DNA from: AP-15 sp963785565 | GTDB taxonomy: Bacteria > Pseudomonadota > Alphaproteobacteria > ATCC43930 > CGMCC-115725 | Reading direction: 5' to 3' | Assembly (NCBI GenBank): GCA_963785565.1 | Contig: CAWAVV010000007.1 | Span: 1-64,000, forward strand | Length of the DNA: 64,000 bases | Shown: piece after piece, positions 15,985-25,481 of the stretch | How positions within the stretch are numbered: position 1 is the first letter of the stretch | How the letters are laid out: each line of letters begins with the position of its first letter | Made by a program: the position numbers and the translations under genes | The notes under the pieces: model-generated | The model's input: the letters and a program-made list of their open reading frames with translations, nothing else | The model's database searches: none | Told to the model about the DNA's origin: nothing

Positions 15985-18637
15985 GGCGGGCGCATAATCC
16001 TGTTGCCCACCGCTATCGGCGCGCTGCTGATCGGTCTCTGCGCGCTCGACCTCGGCCTCGCACTGCTGCGCCTGCCGGCGCCGATCTGACGACCGCCTTG
16101 GCGCCATCGGCTTTCTTTGCACGGCCGATCGCTTGGCATGCCGTGATCGCTCTCGGCATTCTCGCGGTTGCCGGTGGTTTGATGATCGTGCCGTCCTTCG
16201 CGGCAATCCAGGCCTGGGCCCTCCCCGAGCGGCGCGCCCGCGCCCTTGCCGCGGTCAATGTGCTCAACGCCGCATTCATGGTCGGAGGCGCGCTTGTCGT
16301 GGCGCTGTTGCAAAGAGCGGGGGTCGGCATCCCGACGCTGTTCCTCGGCATTGCCGGCGTCGATCTTCTCACCGCCCTGTGGATCGGCAAGACCATGCCG
16401 ACCAATGCCTTCCACGACTTTATGTCGATCCTGCTGCGTGCCTTCTATCGGCTCGAGGTCAAAGGCCGCGAAAATCTCGACAAGGCGGCCCGCAACGCGA
16501 TCATCGCACTCAACCATGTGAGCTTTCTCGACGGCGCCGTAGCCCTCTCGATCCTGAACCAGGAACCGGTCTTCGCAGTCGATCACCGCATTGCCCAGCG
16601 CTGGTGGGCAAAGCCCCTTATCAAGCTGACGCGCGCGATGCCGCTCGACCCCGCCCGGCCATTGGGGACGCGAAAGCTCATTCAGGCCGTCAGAAACGGC
16701 GACACCTTGGTGATTTTCCCGGAGGGGCGCATCACGGTCACCGGCCAGCTGATGAAGGTCTATGACGGGGCCGCGCTGATTGCCGAGAAATCCGGCGCAC
16801 TGATCGTACCCGTCCGCATCGAGGGTCTGGAGGCCACGATCTTCTCGCGCCTCAGCCGCGCGCAGGTTCGCCGGCGGTGGTTTCCCAAGGTCAGGGTCAC
16901 CGTGCTCGAGCCGGTGCGTCTTGCGGTCGACTAGGCGCTTAAGGGCAGGGCGCGCCGCCAGGCGGCGGGCGCGATGCTCTACCAGATTATGTCCGACCTG
17001 ATCTTCCGCACGACGCCGACCGACCGCACCGTCGTCGCTGCAGTAGTCGAAGCGGGGAGGATCCAGGACTGGAGCCGCATCGCGGTCGAAGACCCGGTCA
17101 CCGGCAAGCTGAGCTACCGCAAGCTGATGGTTGCCGCCCGGGTGTTGGCCGGCAAGTTCACCGCCCTCGCGGGCGAGGGCGAGGCGGTCGGCGTGATGCT
17201 GCCCAATCCCAATGGGGCCGCCGCGGCCTTGCTTGGCATGATGTCGGCGGGACGCGTCCCGGCATGATCAACTTCACCGCGGGCGTCGCCAACGTCCACG
17301 CCGCCTGCACCGCCGCCGAGGTCAGAACGATCGTCACGTCGCGCGCCTTTGTCGACAAAGCGAAGCTCGACAAGCTGGTCGAAACGCTCGCCGAGACCGC
17401 TTGCATCATCTATCTCGAGGATCTGCGCGCGGCGGTTTCGAGCGTCGACAAGATCCGCGGGATGGTCCGCTGCCGTCGCGCTCTGGTGACCCGCGACCCG
17501 GATGAACCGGCCGCGATCTTTTTCACCTCGGCCTCGGAGGGCACACCCAAGGGCGTCGTGCTCTCCCACCGCAACATGCTGTGCAATGCGGCCCAGGCCG
17601 CGGCGCATCGACTTTGGCCGCACCGACAAGGTCTTCAACACATTGCCGGTGTTCCACGCCTTCGGGCTGACCGTCGGGCTGGTTCTGCCGCTGGTATCCG
17701 GAGTGCCGGTTTTTCTCTACCCTTCGCCGTTGCACTACCGCATCGTCCCCGAATTGGTCTACAGCGCCAACGCGACGATCCTGTTCGGCACTGACACGTT
17801 TTTCGCGGGCTGTGCGCGTGCGGCCCATCCTTACGATTTTTGCTCGGTGCGCTACGTGCTCGCCGCCGCCGAGCCGGTCAAGGAAACGACCCGCCGGCTG
17901 TGGTCCGAGAAATTCGGCCTGCGGATTCTCGAAGGCTACGGCGTCACCGAAACCGCGCCTGCGCTCGCCCTCAACACGCCGATGTTCAACCGCTTCGGCA
18001 CGGTCGGGCGGTTGTTGCCCGGCATCGAAGCGCGGCTCGAACCGGTGCCCGGGGTCGAGGAGGGCGGACGGCTCTACGTTCGCGGTCCCAACGTCATGCT
18101 CGGCTACCTCAAATCCGATCGGCTGGGCGTTCTGGCGCCACCGGAAGAAGGTTGGCACGACACCGGCGACATCGTGACGATCGATCGCGACCGCTTTGTA
18201 ACGATCAAGGGCCGGGCCAAGCGTTTCGCCAAGATCGGCGGCGAGATGATCTCACTGGCGGCGGCAGAGAGCCTGGCGTCCGAACTGTGGCCCGATGCCC
18301 AGTCGGCCGTCGTCACCGAACCCGATCCGCGCCGTGGCGAAAGGCTCGCGCTGGTCACCGAAAAAAAAGCGCGACGCGCGCCGCCTTCCAAGCCTATGCC
18401 AAGAGCAAGGGGGCTCCGGATCTGCTGGCGCCGGCAGAGGTGATGGTGATCGACAAATTGCCGGTCCTCGGGTCGGGCAAGGCCGATCTTGTTGGCGTTC
18501 TGCGGCTCGTCACGGAACGGCAGAGCGCGGCAGCCGAACAGAGATGCGCGCCACCCGGTCGGGCCACGCCACCGGAACGGCGTCGGAGCATGCCTTTGTT
18601 CGGTGGATCGTCTCTGATCACTGCCCACATAGGGTGA
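15985..18637 (+). pseudogene. Decayed Aas-like MFS / acyltransferase / acyl-ACP ligase fusion
   Basis: Remains of the three-domain fusion in which an LplT-like MFS transporter is followed by PlsC acyltransferase and an AMP-dependent acyl-ACP synthetase, used for lysophospholipid re-acylation. Only the last part of the MFS domain is left (AWALPERRARALAAVNVLNA), itself frameshifted near 16085. The PlsC domain is whole (ALNHVSFLDGA, VIFPEGRITVTGQL). The ligase starts near 16974 and breaks at about 17265, 17610 and 18368, the last in a run of eight A; its motifs FFTSASEGTPKGVVLSHRN, EGYGVTETAPALALNTP and GWHDTGDIVTIDRDRFVTIK are in different frames. 5' truncation plus four frameshifts indicate a real pseudogene. 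Confidence 0.82.
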
Positions 18638-18660
18638 TGCGACACCAGCTTCCGGGAAGA

Positions 18661-19278
18661 ATGACCCTGATCGCTGCCCAGCCCGATCTGTTTGGTGAGC
18701 CGCGCCTTGCCGGATTGTCCCAGGCCGGCGCCATCGTCACGCCATCCGAGGAGCGGGCGTTGATCGCAGGGGTGAACGCTGCCGAACTCTCGCCCTTCCG
18801 GTTCCATGGATGGCTGGGTAAGCGGCTGACCGCCTCCTATGGCTGGGGCTATGACTTCGACGATGCCAGTTTCGCACCCTCCGGGGCGATCCCGGATTGG
18901 CTGCTGCCGCTTCGGGCGGAGGCGGCGCGGTTCGCGTGCCTGCAACCGGACGAACTTGTCCAGGCCCTGCTGATCCGCTATGATCCGGGCGCCGGAATCG
19001 GGTGGCACCGCGACCGGCCGGTGTTCGAGCATGTCCTCGGCATCTCGCTCGGCGCTCCGGCGACGATGCGATTCCGGCGGCGCAGGCCGGGTGGTTTCGA
19101 TCGGGCGTCGCTGCTGCTGGCGCCGCGATCTATCTATAACCTGACCGGCGAGGCTCGACATGAATGGGAGCACAGCATCGCCGCGATGGGGGCGACGCGC
19201 TGGTCGATCACCTTCCGCAGCCTCTCGGACAAGGGCCGTGCGCAAGGGATACGCGCACGTAATCCATGCGACCGCTAA
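18661..19278 (+). CDS. alkB: AlkB-family alpha-ketoglutarate-dependent dioxygenase
   Basis: A 205-residue Fe(II)/2-oxoglutarate dioxygenase of the AlkB family, which removes alkyl groups from N1-methyladenine and N3-methylcytosine. The iron ligands are visible as GWHRDRP (His-x-Asp) and ARHEWEHSI (distal His), and the 2-oxoglutarate-binding Arg residues in RWSITFRSL. The FHGWLGKRL and YGWGYDFDD segments suit the short bacterial AlkB-like type. A gggaaga ribosome site precedes the ATG. It starts 23 bases after the end of the Aas-like remnant and is followed by a PhnB-like gene. Confidence 0.88.
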   Translation: MTLIAAQPDLFGEPRLAGLSQAGAIVTPSEERALIAGVNAAELSPFRFHGWLGKRLTASYGWGYDFDDASFAPSGAIPDWLLPLRAEAARFACLQPDELVQALLIRYDPGAGIGWHRDRPVFEHVLGISLGAPATMRFRRRRPGGFDRASLLLAPRSIYNLTGEARHEWEHSIAAMGATRWSITFRSLSDKGRAQGIRARNPCDR

Positions 19279-19292
19279 CAGGAGGAGAACCC

Positions 19293-19781
19293 ATGCGGAG
19301 CATTACCCCCTGCCTCTGGTTCGACGGCAAAGCTGAAGAGGCAGCCAATTTCTACGCCTCGCTGTTTCCCGACAGCCGCGTCGATGCCGTCCATCGCGCC
19401 CCGAGTGACTACCCTTCGGGCAAGGCAGGCGACGTGCTGACGGTCGAGTTCACCCTGATGGGCCGGCCATTCACCGGGCTGAACGGTGGACCCCTGTTCC
19501 GGTTCAATGAGGCGATCTCCTTCCAGATACCCGTGGAGACCCAGGCCGAGGCCGACCGCCTCGCCGACGCGCTCTCGGCAGTGCCCGAAGCGGAGCAATG
19601 CGGCTGGGTGAAAGACCGCTTTGGCGTTTCCTGGCAGATCGTTCCGCGCCAGCTTATCAGGCTTATCGGCGATGCTGACCCCGCCCGGGCAAGACGCGCC
19701 TTCGGCGCTATGATGCAAATGAAGCGCATCGACATTGCGGCGCTTGAGCGCGCCGCCAACGGCGTTGCCCCATCCGCCTGA
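19293..19781 (+). CDS. PhnB-like VOC-fold protein
   Basis: A 162-residue protein of the PhnB / 3-demethylubiquinone-methyltransferase-like VOC family. Visible: ITPCLWFDGKAEEAANFYAS, SLFPDSRV, FTLMGRPFTGLNGG and the C-terminal WVKDRFGVSWQIVPRQL. These small proteins adopt a glyoxalase fold; most have no proven reaction. The ATG at 19293 is chosen because a strong aggaggag site lies just upstream; an earlier in-frame ATG at 19266 lacks one. It starts 14 bases after alkB and may be cotranscribed with it. Confidence 0.87.
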   Translation: MRSITPCLWFDGKAEEAANFYASLFPDSRVDAVHRAPSDYPSGKAGDVLTVEFTLMGRPFTGLNGGPLFRFNEAISFQIPVETQAEADRLADALSAVPEAEQCGWVKDRFGVSWQIVPRQLIRLIGDADPARARRAFGAMMQMKRIDIAALERAANGVAPSA

Positions 19782-19802
19782 ATGCAATCCGAGGAGATTT
19801 CT

Positions 19803-19991
19803 GCGCCAAGGGTCACGGTTCGGCGGTCCATCAGATCAATCGCCAGATCTGCCCGCCGCTCTATTACGGCAGGTTGCTGATCGTCGCGATGTTCAACGCG
19901 GGGCTGCAGGTCTGGGACACCGCGACTCCTAAAACCCGAGACGCGTCGCCTATGCCATTCAGGCGCCGAACAACAACACCCACACAAGGTA
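19803..19991 (+). pseudogene. Fragment of an LVIVD-repeat-type protein
   Basis: In frame from about 19802 the translation runs GHGSAVHQINRQICPPLYYG then RLLIVAMFNAGLQVWD, followed after a one-base shift near 19935 by RRVAYAIQAPNNNTHTR and a stop. Strands of the type LLIVAMFNAGLQVWD are characteristic of LVIVD-repeat proteins, which form beta-propellers on the cell surface. Only about 60 residues remain and no start is present, so this is the 3' scrap of a lost gene. Confidence 0.55.
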
Positions 19992-20077
19992 GTGGCTCCA
20001 GCTAGCGCTCCGGGAGGCTGGACGCGGCGGGACGGGGCGAGTAGCGTCGCGCGCCCAAATTTTTGGCGGAGACAGCG

Positions 20078-20803
20078 ATGCGACCTTCGGGACGTGGCCC
20101 CGATGCGATGCGCCCGGTCAGCCTCGAACCGGGTGTGGCCAAATACGCCGAGGGCTCGTGCCTGGCGAAATTCGGCGATACCCATGTGTTGTGCACCGCC
20201 ACGGTCGAGGAGCGGGTGCCGCCGTTTCTGCGCAATTCCGGCAAGGGCTGGGTCACCGCCGAGTACGGCATGCTGCCGCGCTCGACCCATACCCGCACCG
20301 ACCGCGAGGCGGCGCGCGGCCGGCAGAGCGGGCGCACCCAGGAGATCCAGCGGCTGATCGGGCGCAGCCTGCGCGCGGTCACCGATCTGGCCAAGCTCGG
20401 CGAGCGCCAAATCCGCATCGATTGCGACGTGCTGCAGGCCGATGGTGGCACCCGCACCGCCGCCGTTAGCGGCAGCTATGTGGCGTTGCACCAGGCGTTT
20501 CAGCACCTGATCTCGACCGGGCAGCTCTCCGCCCTGCCGCTCGCCGACAGTGTCGCCGCGGTGTCGTGCGGCGTCGTCGCCGGCCATGCCGTGCTCGACC
20601 TTGATTACGCCGAGGATTCGCAGGCGATGACCGACGCCAATTTCGTGCTGACCGGCGTGGGCGGCATCGTCGAGATCCAGGCGACCGCCGAGGGCGCGCC
20701 GTTCGACGAGGCGTTGTTCGCCGAGATGCTGCGGCTGGCACGCGCTGGCATCGCCGAGCTGACCCGGCGCCAGCGCGTCGCGCTGGGCTTGAGCCCTGCA
20801 TAG
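20078..20803 (+). CDS. rph: Ribonuclease PH
   Basis: A 241-residue phosphorolytic 3'-5' exoribonuclease that trims tRNA 3' ends. Family features: MRPSGRGPDAMRPVSLEPGV at the start, GWVTAEYGMLPRSTHTR, GRTQEIQRLIGRSLRAV (phosphate-binding Arg), IDCDVLQADGGTRTAAVSG and DLDYAEDSQAMTDANFV. The ATG at 20078 matches the family start. The stop overlaps the GTG start of rdgB by one base, the usual alphaproteobacterial rph-rdgB pairing. Confidence 0.96.
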   Translation: MRPSGRGPDAMRPVSLEPGVAKYAEGSCLAKFGDTHVLCTATVEERVPPFLRNSGKGWVTAEYGMLPRSTHTRTDREAARGRQSGRTQEIQRLIGRSLRAVTDLAKLGERQIRIDCDVLQADGGTRTAAVSGSYVALHQAFQHLISTGQLSALPLADSVAAVSCGVVAGHAVLDLDYAEDSQAMTDANFVLTGVGGIVEIQATAEGAPFDEALFAEMLRLARAGIAELTRRQRVALGLSPA

Positions 20804-21405
20804 TGCCCCGTCGGTTCGACGGCGACCGGCTGGTCATTGCCAGCCACAACCAGGGCAAGGTCGAGGAGATCGCGGCGCTGTTGGCACCGTTCGCGGTCGG
20901 CGCCGTCTCGGCCGGCGCGCTCGGCCTCCCCGAGCCTGAAGAGAACGGCGACAGCTTCGAAGCGAATGCGCTGTTGAAGGCCACGGCCGCAGTGGAAGCG
21001 AGCGGATTGCCGGCGCTGGCCGATGATTCCGGGCTCGTCGTTCCGGCACTGGGCGGCGCTCCCGGCATCTACTCGGCGCGCTGGGCCGGCCCGGCCAAGG
21101 ATTTTCGGCTCGCGATGGCCCGCGTCCACCGCGAGCTCAAAGATCGTGACCGGAGCGCGCTCTTTGTCGCCGTCCTCGCCCTTGCCTGGCCCGCTGGCGG
21201 CATCGAGTGGTTTCGCGGCGAGGTCGCGGGCCATCTCGTTTGGCCGCCGCGCGGCGAGCGCGGCTTTGGCTACGACCCGATGTTTGTTCCCGAAGGCGGC
21301 GGCGCGCAAACCTTCGGTGAGATGGACCCGGCCGAGAAGCATCAAATCAGCCACCGCGCCCGCGCCTTCGCCAGGCTTGCCGAAGCGTGTTTCGTCGAGC
21401 GTTGA
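20803..21405 (+). CDS. rdgB: XTP/dITP diphosphatase (HAM1/RdgB family)
   Basis: A 200-residue house-cleaning pyrophosphatase that hydrolyses dITP and XTP to keep deaminated purines out of DNA. Visible: RLVIASHNQGKVEEIAALL, ENGDSFEANALLKA, ALADDSGLVVPALGGAPGIYSA split here as ALADDSGLVV and GGAPGIYSARWAG, and GFGYDPMFVPEGG. The start is GTG, overlapping the rph stop. Convergent with ugpE with 20 bases between. Confidence 0.95.
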   Translation: MPRRFDGDRLVIASHNQGKVEEIAALLAPFAVGAVSAGALGLPEPEENGDSFEANALLKATAAVEASGLPALADDSGLVVPALGGAPGIYSARWAGPAKDFRLAMARVHRELKDRDRSALFVAVLALAWPAGGIEWFRGEVAGHLVWPPRGERGFGYDPMFVPEGGGAQTFGEMDPAEKHQISHRARAFARLAEACFVER

Positions 21406-21425
21406 GCCGGCGGCCACGCTGAAGG

Positions 21426-22271
21426 TCACTTCTCCGGCTCGATCAGCCCGGCGACGAACCAGCGCTGCATCGCCAGCACCACCGCGACCGGCGGCAACAT
21501 CGCCAGCAATGCCGTCGCCATCACCAGGTGCCAGGCGGTCTGCGCATCGCCGGTGCCGATCATCTGGCGGATGCCGACGACGATCGTCGTCATTGCCGGG
21601 CTGTTGGTGACGAGGAGCGGCCACAAATACTGGTTCCAGCCGTAGATGAACAGGATCACGAACAGCGCGGCGATGTTGGTGCGCGACAATGGGATCGCGA
21701 TCCACACCAAAAAGCGCCAGGGGCCAGCGCCATCGAGCTTTGCCGCCTCGACGATTTCGTCGGGGATGGTCAGAAAGAACTGGCGAAACAGCAACGTCGC
21801 GGTCGCGGAGGCGATCAGCGGCAGAGCGAGCCCGGCATAGCTGTCGATCAACCGCAGATCGGCGGCGACCTGATAGGTCGGGATGATCCGCACCTCGACC
21901 GGCAGCATCAAGGTGACAAAGATCGCCCAGAAGCATAGCCGGCGCAGCGGAAAGCGAAAGAACACGACCGCATAGGCCGAAGGCAGCGAGATCGCGATCT
22001 TGCCGACGGCGATGGCCAGCGCCATGACCAGGCTGTTCGCCATCATCGCCGCGACCCCCTGGCCGCTGGTGCCGATCGTCCCCTCGGTCAGCGCCGCCCG
22101 GTAATTGGCAAAAAAATAGGGGCCGGGAATGAGCGTCATCGGCGCGTCGAGGATATCGCGCAAGGTCAGGCTCGAGGCGACAAACGCGACGTAGACCGGA
22201 AACAATACCAGCGCCAGCCCGGCCAGCAGCACCGCGTGCGGGATCCAGGCGCCTCTGCCGGAACCTGCCAT
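21426..22271 (-). CDS. ugpE: Glycerol-3-phosphate ABC transporter permease UgpE
   Basis: A 281-residue inner-membrane permease of the carbohydrate uptake type 1 ABC family. Six hydrophobic segments are evident, and the EAA loop contacting the ATPase reads EIVEAAKLDGAGPWRFLVWI. WNQYLWPLLVTNSPAMTTI near the C terminus is typical of UgpE. With UgpA and UgpB it imports sn-glycerol 3-phosphate. The ATPase gene ugpC is not next to it; the downstream neighbour is rdgB on the other strand. Separated from ugpA by 24 bases. Confidence 0.92.
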   Translation of the reverse strand: MAGSGRGAWIPHAVLLAGLALVLFPVYVAFVASSLTLRDILDAPMTLIPGPYFFANYRAALTEGTIGTSGQGVAAMMANSLVMALAIAVGKIAISLPSAYAVVFFRFPLRRLCFWAIFVTLMLPVEVRIIPTYQVAADLRLIDSYAGLALPLIASATATLLFRQFFLTIPDEIVEAAKLDGAGPWRFLVWIAIPLSRTNIAALFVILFIYGWNQYLWPLLVTNSPAMTTIVVGIRQMIGTGDAQTAWHLVMATALLAMLPPVAVVLAMQRWFVAGLIEPEK

Positions 22272-22295
22272 CTCAGCCGATCGTGCCTAGGGGGG

Positions 22296-23207
22296 TCATG
22301 CGTAATGCACCCGCCGCTCGACAAAGCGGAACTGGGCCGCGGTCAGGGCGATAACGATCGCCATCAGGATCACCGATTGCGCCGCCGAGCCGCCGATATC
22401 GAGACCGACAACGCCATCGTACCAGACCCTGAAGACCAGGATCTCGGTGGCCTTGTCCGGCCCGCCCTGGGTCACGTTCTGGATGATCCCGAAAGTGTCG
22501 AAGAACGCGTAGACGATGTTGACGACGAGCAGGAAAAAGCTTGTTGGCGCCAGCAGCGGCAGGGTGATCCGCCAGAACCTGTGGCGCGGGCCCGCACCGT
22601 CGAGGGCGGCGGCTTCGAGCAAGGATTTCGGGATCGCCTGCAACCCGGCGAGAAAGAACAGGAAATTATAGCCGATCTGCTTCCAGGCGGCGGCGAGAAT
22701 CACCAACAGCAAAGCCTGGCGGCCGTTGAGCAGAAAATTCCAGTCGATGCCGATGTGCCGCAAAGCCGACCCGACGACGCCAAAGCTTGGATTGAACAGA
22801 AACAGCCAAAGGACGCCGGCGATCGCCGGAGCGATTGCATAGGGCAGCAGCAGCACCGTTTTGTAAAACGCCGCGCCGCGCACCACCCGGTCGGCCATCA
22901 CCGCGAACAGCAGTCCCGAGGCCAGCGCCAGAGCCGCGACGGCGAGGCTGAAGACAAAGCTGACCTCGACCGAAGCGAGATAGAATGGATCGGAGAAAAT
23001 CGCCGCGAAATTGTCGAGCCCGACAAAGCGCGTCGATAAGCCAAAGGCGTCCTCGCGCCGTACCGATTGCAGCAATGCCTGTGCCGCCGGCCAAAAGAAA
23101 AAGACGATCGTCACCCCAAGCTGCGGCGCGAGCAGCAGCGCCGGAAACAACCTGCCGGCAAAGATTACGCGACGTTCCAGGAACCCTTCCTCTTCGGGGC
23201 GCCCCAC
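22296..23207 (-). CDS. ugpA: Glycerol-3-phosphate ABC transporter permease UgpA
   Basis: UgpA-type permease with RLFPALLLAPQLGVTIVFFF at the first helix, FVGLDNFAAIFSDPFYLASV, YKTVLLLPYAIAPAIAGVLW and the EAA loop KSLLEAAALDGAGPRHRFW. The start is ambiguous. The best ribosome site (gaggaagg) sits just before a CTG at 23180, which would give 294 residues, the length of E. coli UgpA; the coordinate here uses the nearest ordinary start, a GTG at 23207 (303 residues). The frame stays open to 23258. A two-gene insertion separates it from ugpB. Confidence 0.88.
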   Translation of the reverse strand: MGRPEEEGFLERRVIFAGRLFPALLLAPQLGVTIVFFFWPAAQALLQSVRREDAFGLSTRFVGLDNFAAIFSDPFYLASVEVSFVFSLAVAALALASGLLFAVMADRVVRGAAFYKTVLLLPYAIAPAIAGVLWLFLFNPSFGVVGSALRHIGIDWNFLLNGRQALLLVILAAAWKQIGYNFLFFLAGLQAIPKSLLEAAALDGAGPRHRFWRITLPLLAPTSFFLLVVNIVYAFFDTFGIIQNVTQGGPDKATEILVFRVWYDGVVGLDIGGSAAQSVILMAIVIALTAAQFRFVERRVHYA

Positions 23208-23498
23208 CCCAGCCCACCCGGTGGTCAGCGCGACAGCGGGAGCGCCTACCCAGGGCACGGCCGGGATGGGGGCTGGCGAGATCGGCTACACCATTACACG
23301 CTCATCGGTCGCTTGACGGACAAGCTGGGCGAAGACCCATAGGGCTGGGGATTGCATACGCCAGATAATCCCCAAAATTCAACGCCACTCTCAAGGTCTC
23401 CCTATGGGCAGAAACGAAATATGACGGCACCGTGGCCTTACGACTGCTCCAGCCAGCGCAATTTCTAGCGCGGACGCTAGCCAGCTCCATCAACGCCA

Positions 23499-24155
23499 CT
23501 ATGGCCGCCGTTTGATCAAAACGGGGGAAAGCTCGTCGGTTACGTCTCGTGCGAGGCCGTTCGCCTTTCGAACGAGGCTGGATATCATCTTAGCATCCAC
23601 AAAACGGAGGTAAATCCCCAATTCATCTGCAATCTTTTGCGCATCAAACGCAGCCAATGAAAGTTTCCGATAGACTTTAGAAGGGTCTTGACGCCCACCG
23701 AAACGACCATCACTAACATAACGCGACAGTAACGCGAACATGGCTCCAATGAGTGACAGCGATGCTGGGATAATCGCCATGTCCGACGACTTCTTCACCA
23801 AGGCTACCAGCACAGCAGAGCTGGCTACTCCTACAAACAGTTCGCTACCTAGTTGCAACCCTTTGACAAAGCGTTGCCGAGATTCGAGCTTATCAGCGCT
23901 CTTTACGCATTGCGCCGACAACGCCTGCATTGCCTGACGCACGAACAAAGCCATCTCTCGGTCCGCAGGTGAAAGATCCCGACTTCCTCCTTGCGTATTA
24001 GCACCGTTCTTCGGACCTGCCATATACCCTTTTGTCAGTAATTCTCCTATGTGTATCGCCGTAGATTTCCATTCTTCCAGTAATTCTGGTTCGTGATCAG
24101 CAACGAACGCGACCAGCTCATTTATTTGTGGTAGCGATTCGGTCAAAGTTATCAC
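23499..24155 (-). CDS. Hypothetical protein with a two-helix membrane hairpin (SLATT-like layout)
   Basis: A 218-residue protein of unknown family. Residues 1-95 are mainly helical and soluble. Residues about 102-145 form two hydrophobic segments (LFVGVASSAVLVALVKK, IIPASLSLIGAMFALLSRYV) with a short loop. The rest is helical and charged (YRKLSLAAFDAQKIADELGI). A hairpin followed by a long helix is the layout of SLATT-type membrane effectors in bacterial conflict systems, but there is no motif-level proof. The GTG start follows a site (gtaggaag) that overlaps the stop of the upstream gene, so the two are translationally coupled. Its GC content is visibly lower than the surroundings. Confidence 0.7.
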   Translation of the reverse strand: MITLTESLPQINELVAFVADHEPELLEEWKSTAIHIGELLTKGYMAGPKNGANTQGGSRDLSPADREMALFVRQAMQALSAQCVKSADKLESRQRFVKGLQLGSELFVGVASSAVLVALVKKSSDMAIIPASLSLIGAMFALLSRYVSDGRFGGRQDPSKVYRKLSLAAFDAQKIADELGIYLRFVDAKMISSLVRKANGLARDVTDELSPVLIKRRP

Positions 24156-24161
24156 GGCTTC

Positions 24162-25481
24162 CTACTTTTTCTTGTTTTCTTCGTTATCTAGGGCTCGTTT
24201 CAACGCTTCTAGAATTTGTGCGCCGCGGTCGAATCTCACCTGTTGGTCGTCAGGGGTACTGGCAGTCGCGTCCGCGGCAAGCGCCGCGCTGAAGGAAAGC
24301 GCGATTAGCCCGACACTCACCGCATGGTGCTTCTCCGATCCGGCACTAACGAATACATCTGATTTGACTTTTCCAAGCTCTGCGAGTTCGTCTTTGCCAA
24401 TGACGGTAAGAAAATCCGGGTTGGATAAATTGCCTAAAAATGCTGCAAAATTGTTACTGTTCCTCGCGGCACGATCAAGCGCTTCGACCGCATCAATTGT
24501 GTTGAAACGACTTGCAATAGCGATGACATTACGATTTAGCTGCAACTGTTTTGCTGTATTACACCCAGCCTCAATCAGCGTTACGCTGTGCCTGCGGGCC
24601 AGCGTTTCTAACTTCGCAACGGGAATACGCGCCCTCACGATAGAGCGTGCATCGTAAATTACGAATTCGTTATCTTCGACATGCCCGAGCACAGTGAGAG
24701 TCTTGCCCGAATTTCGACTGAAAGCAGCATCGAGTTGAGCATTTATAGGTTGCGTTATATTGAGAGTGTCAAAAGGGAGAGAGGAGTTCTGAAGAGCTTT
24801 CTCAGTGCTCGAATCAATAACAAACGAAAGAACATGAAAATTTGCCTTCTGGAACGGAACCGCGGCGAGGTGGGAGAACAATCGGCCCGCCTGTGCGGGA
24901 GGACGGACATATGTGCAACAGCCGTAAGCTCGTACCATCCAAGCCGGAGGAGGAGATCCGGGAATAAAAAGCGGATCCGCCGGCAGGGATTTTTGCGCGC
25001 CATGGTCTACTACCTCGATCTTGGTGAGGCCATCGACGCGGAAAGGCAGGCGTCCTTCAGAATCAAACAAATTCGAATCGACGATCCATTTAGTACTTTC
25101 AAAGTATGTCGAAAGCTGTCGCGCCTGTGACGGTGATATAGCCTTGTCGTCTGGTGGGAACACTATAGCAGACCATGCGTTCTGCAAGTCATCAATTTCA
25201 TCATATGCAACGTCTGCCAGCTTCGTCGGGTTATCAAATCCTGGGGTTTGAAAATTTGAGTGGAAATACATCTTCCCGTCGTGAGCTTTCTCCGCGTAAA
25301 TCACGACGCTTCCCATGTCGGACGTCACCGAATTGGGAAGAACAGCATGAGCCCGTGCATACTCGGCCTCATATCCCCCAGCTAGCGGCTCCCTGCAGAT
25401 TAAAGCAGCTTCAACGGCAGACGTTTGGAGAGCTGCTAGCCCGATGCCGATCAGCATAACTCTACTGAGTTGGTAGACCAT
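24162..25481 (-). CDS. Exported hypothetical protein with caspase/CHAT-like His...Cys signature
   Basis: A 439-residue protein with signal peptide (VMLIGIGLAALQTSAVEA) and a ggaaggaa ribosome site. Residues 210-360 look like an alpha/beta domain. TLTVLGHVEDNEFVIYD (His267) and, 40 residues later, VTLIEAGCNTAKQ (Cys307) resemble the catalytic His and Cys strands of CHAT/caspase-like peptidases (GHG... and ...ACNTA). A hydrophobic segment at about 387-403 and a charged tail follow, so it may be membrane-anchored with its main domain in the periplasm. Also notable is a Cys pair at 188-189. With the next gene it forms a low-GC cassette inserted between ugpB and ugpA. The peptidase idea is inference from motifs. 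Confidence 0.7.
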   Translation of the reverse strand: MVYQLSRVMLIGIGLAALQTSAVEAALICREPLAGGYEAEYARAHAVLPNSVTSDMGSVVIYAEKAHDGKMYFHSNFQTPGFDNPTKLADVAYDEIDDLQNAWSAIVFPPDDKAISPSQARQLSTYFESTKWIVDSNLFDSEGRLPFRVDGLTKIEVVDHGAQKSLPADPLFIPGSPPPAWMVRAYGCCTYVRPPAQAGRLFSHLAAVPFQKANFHVLSFVIDSSTEKALQNSSLPFDTLNITQPINAQLDAAFSRNSGKTLTVLGHVEDNEFVIYDARSIVRARIPVAKLETLARRHSVTLIEAGCNTAKQLQLNRNVIAIASRFNTIDAVEALDRAARNSNNFAAFLGNLSNPDFLTVIGKDELAELGKVKSDVFVSAGSEKHHAVSVGLIALSFSAALAADATASTPDDQQVRFDRGAQILEALKRALDNEENKKK

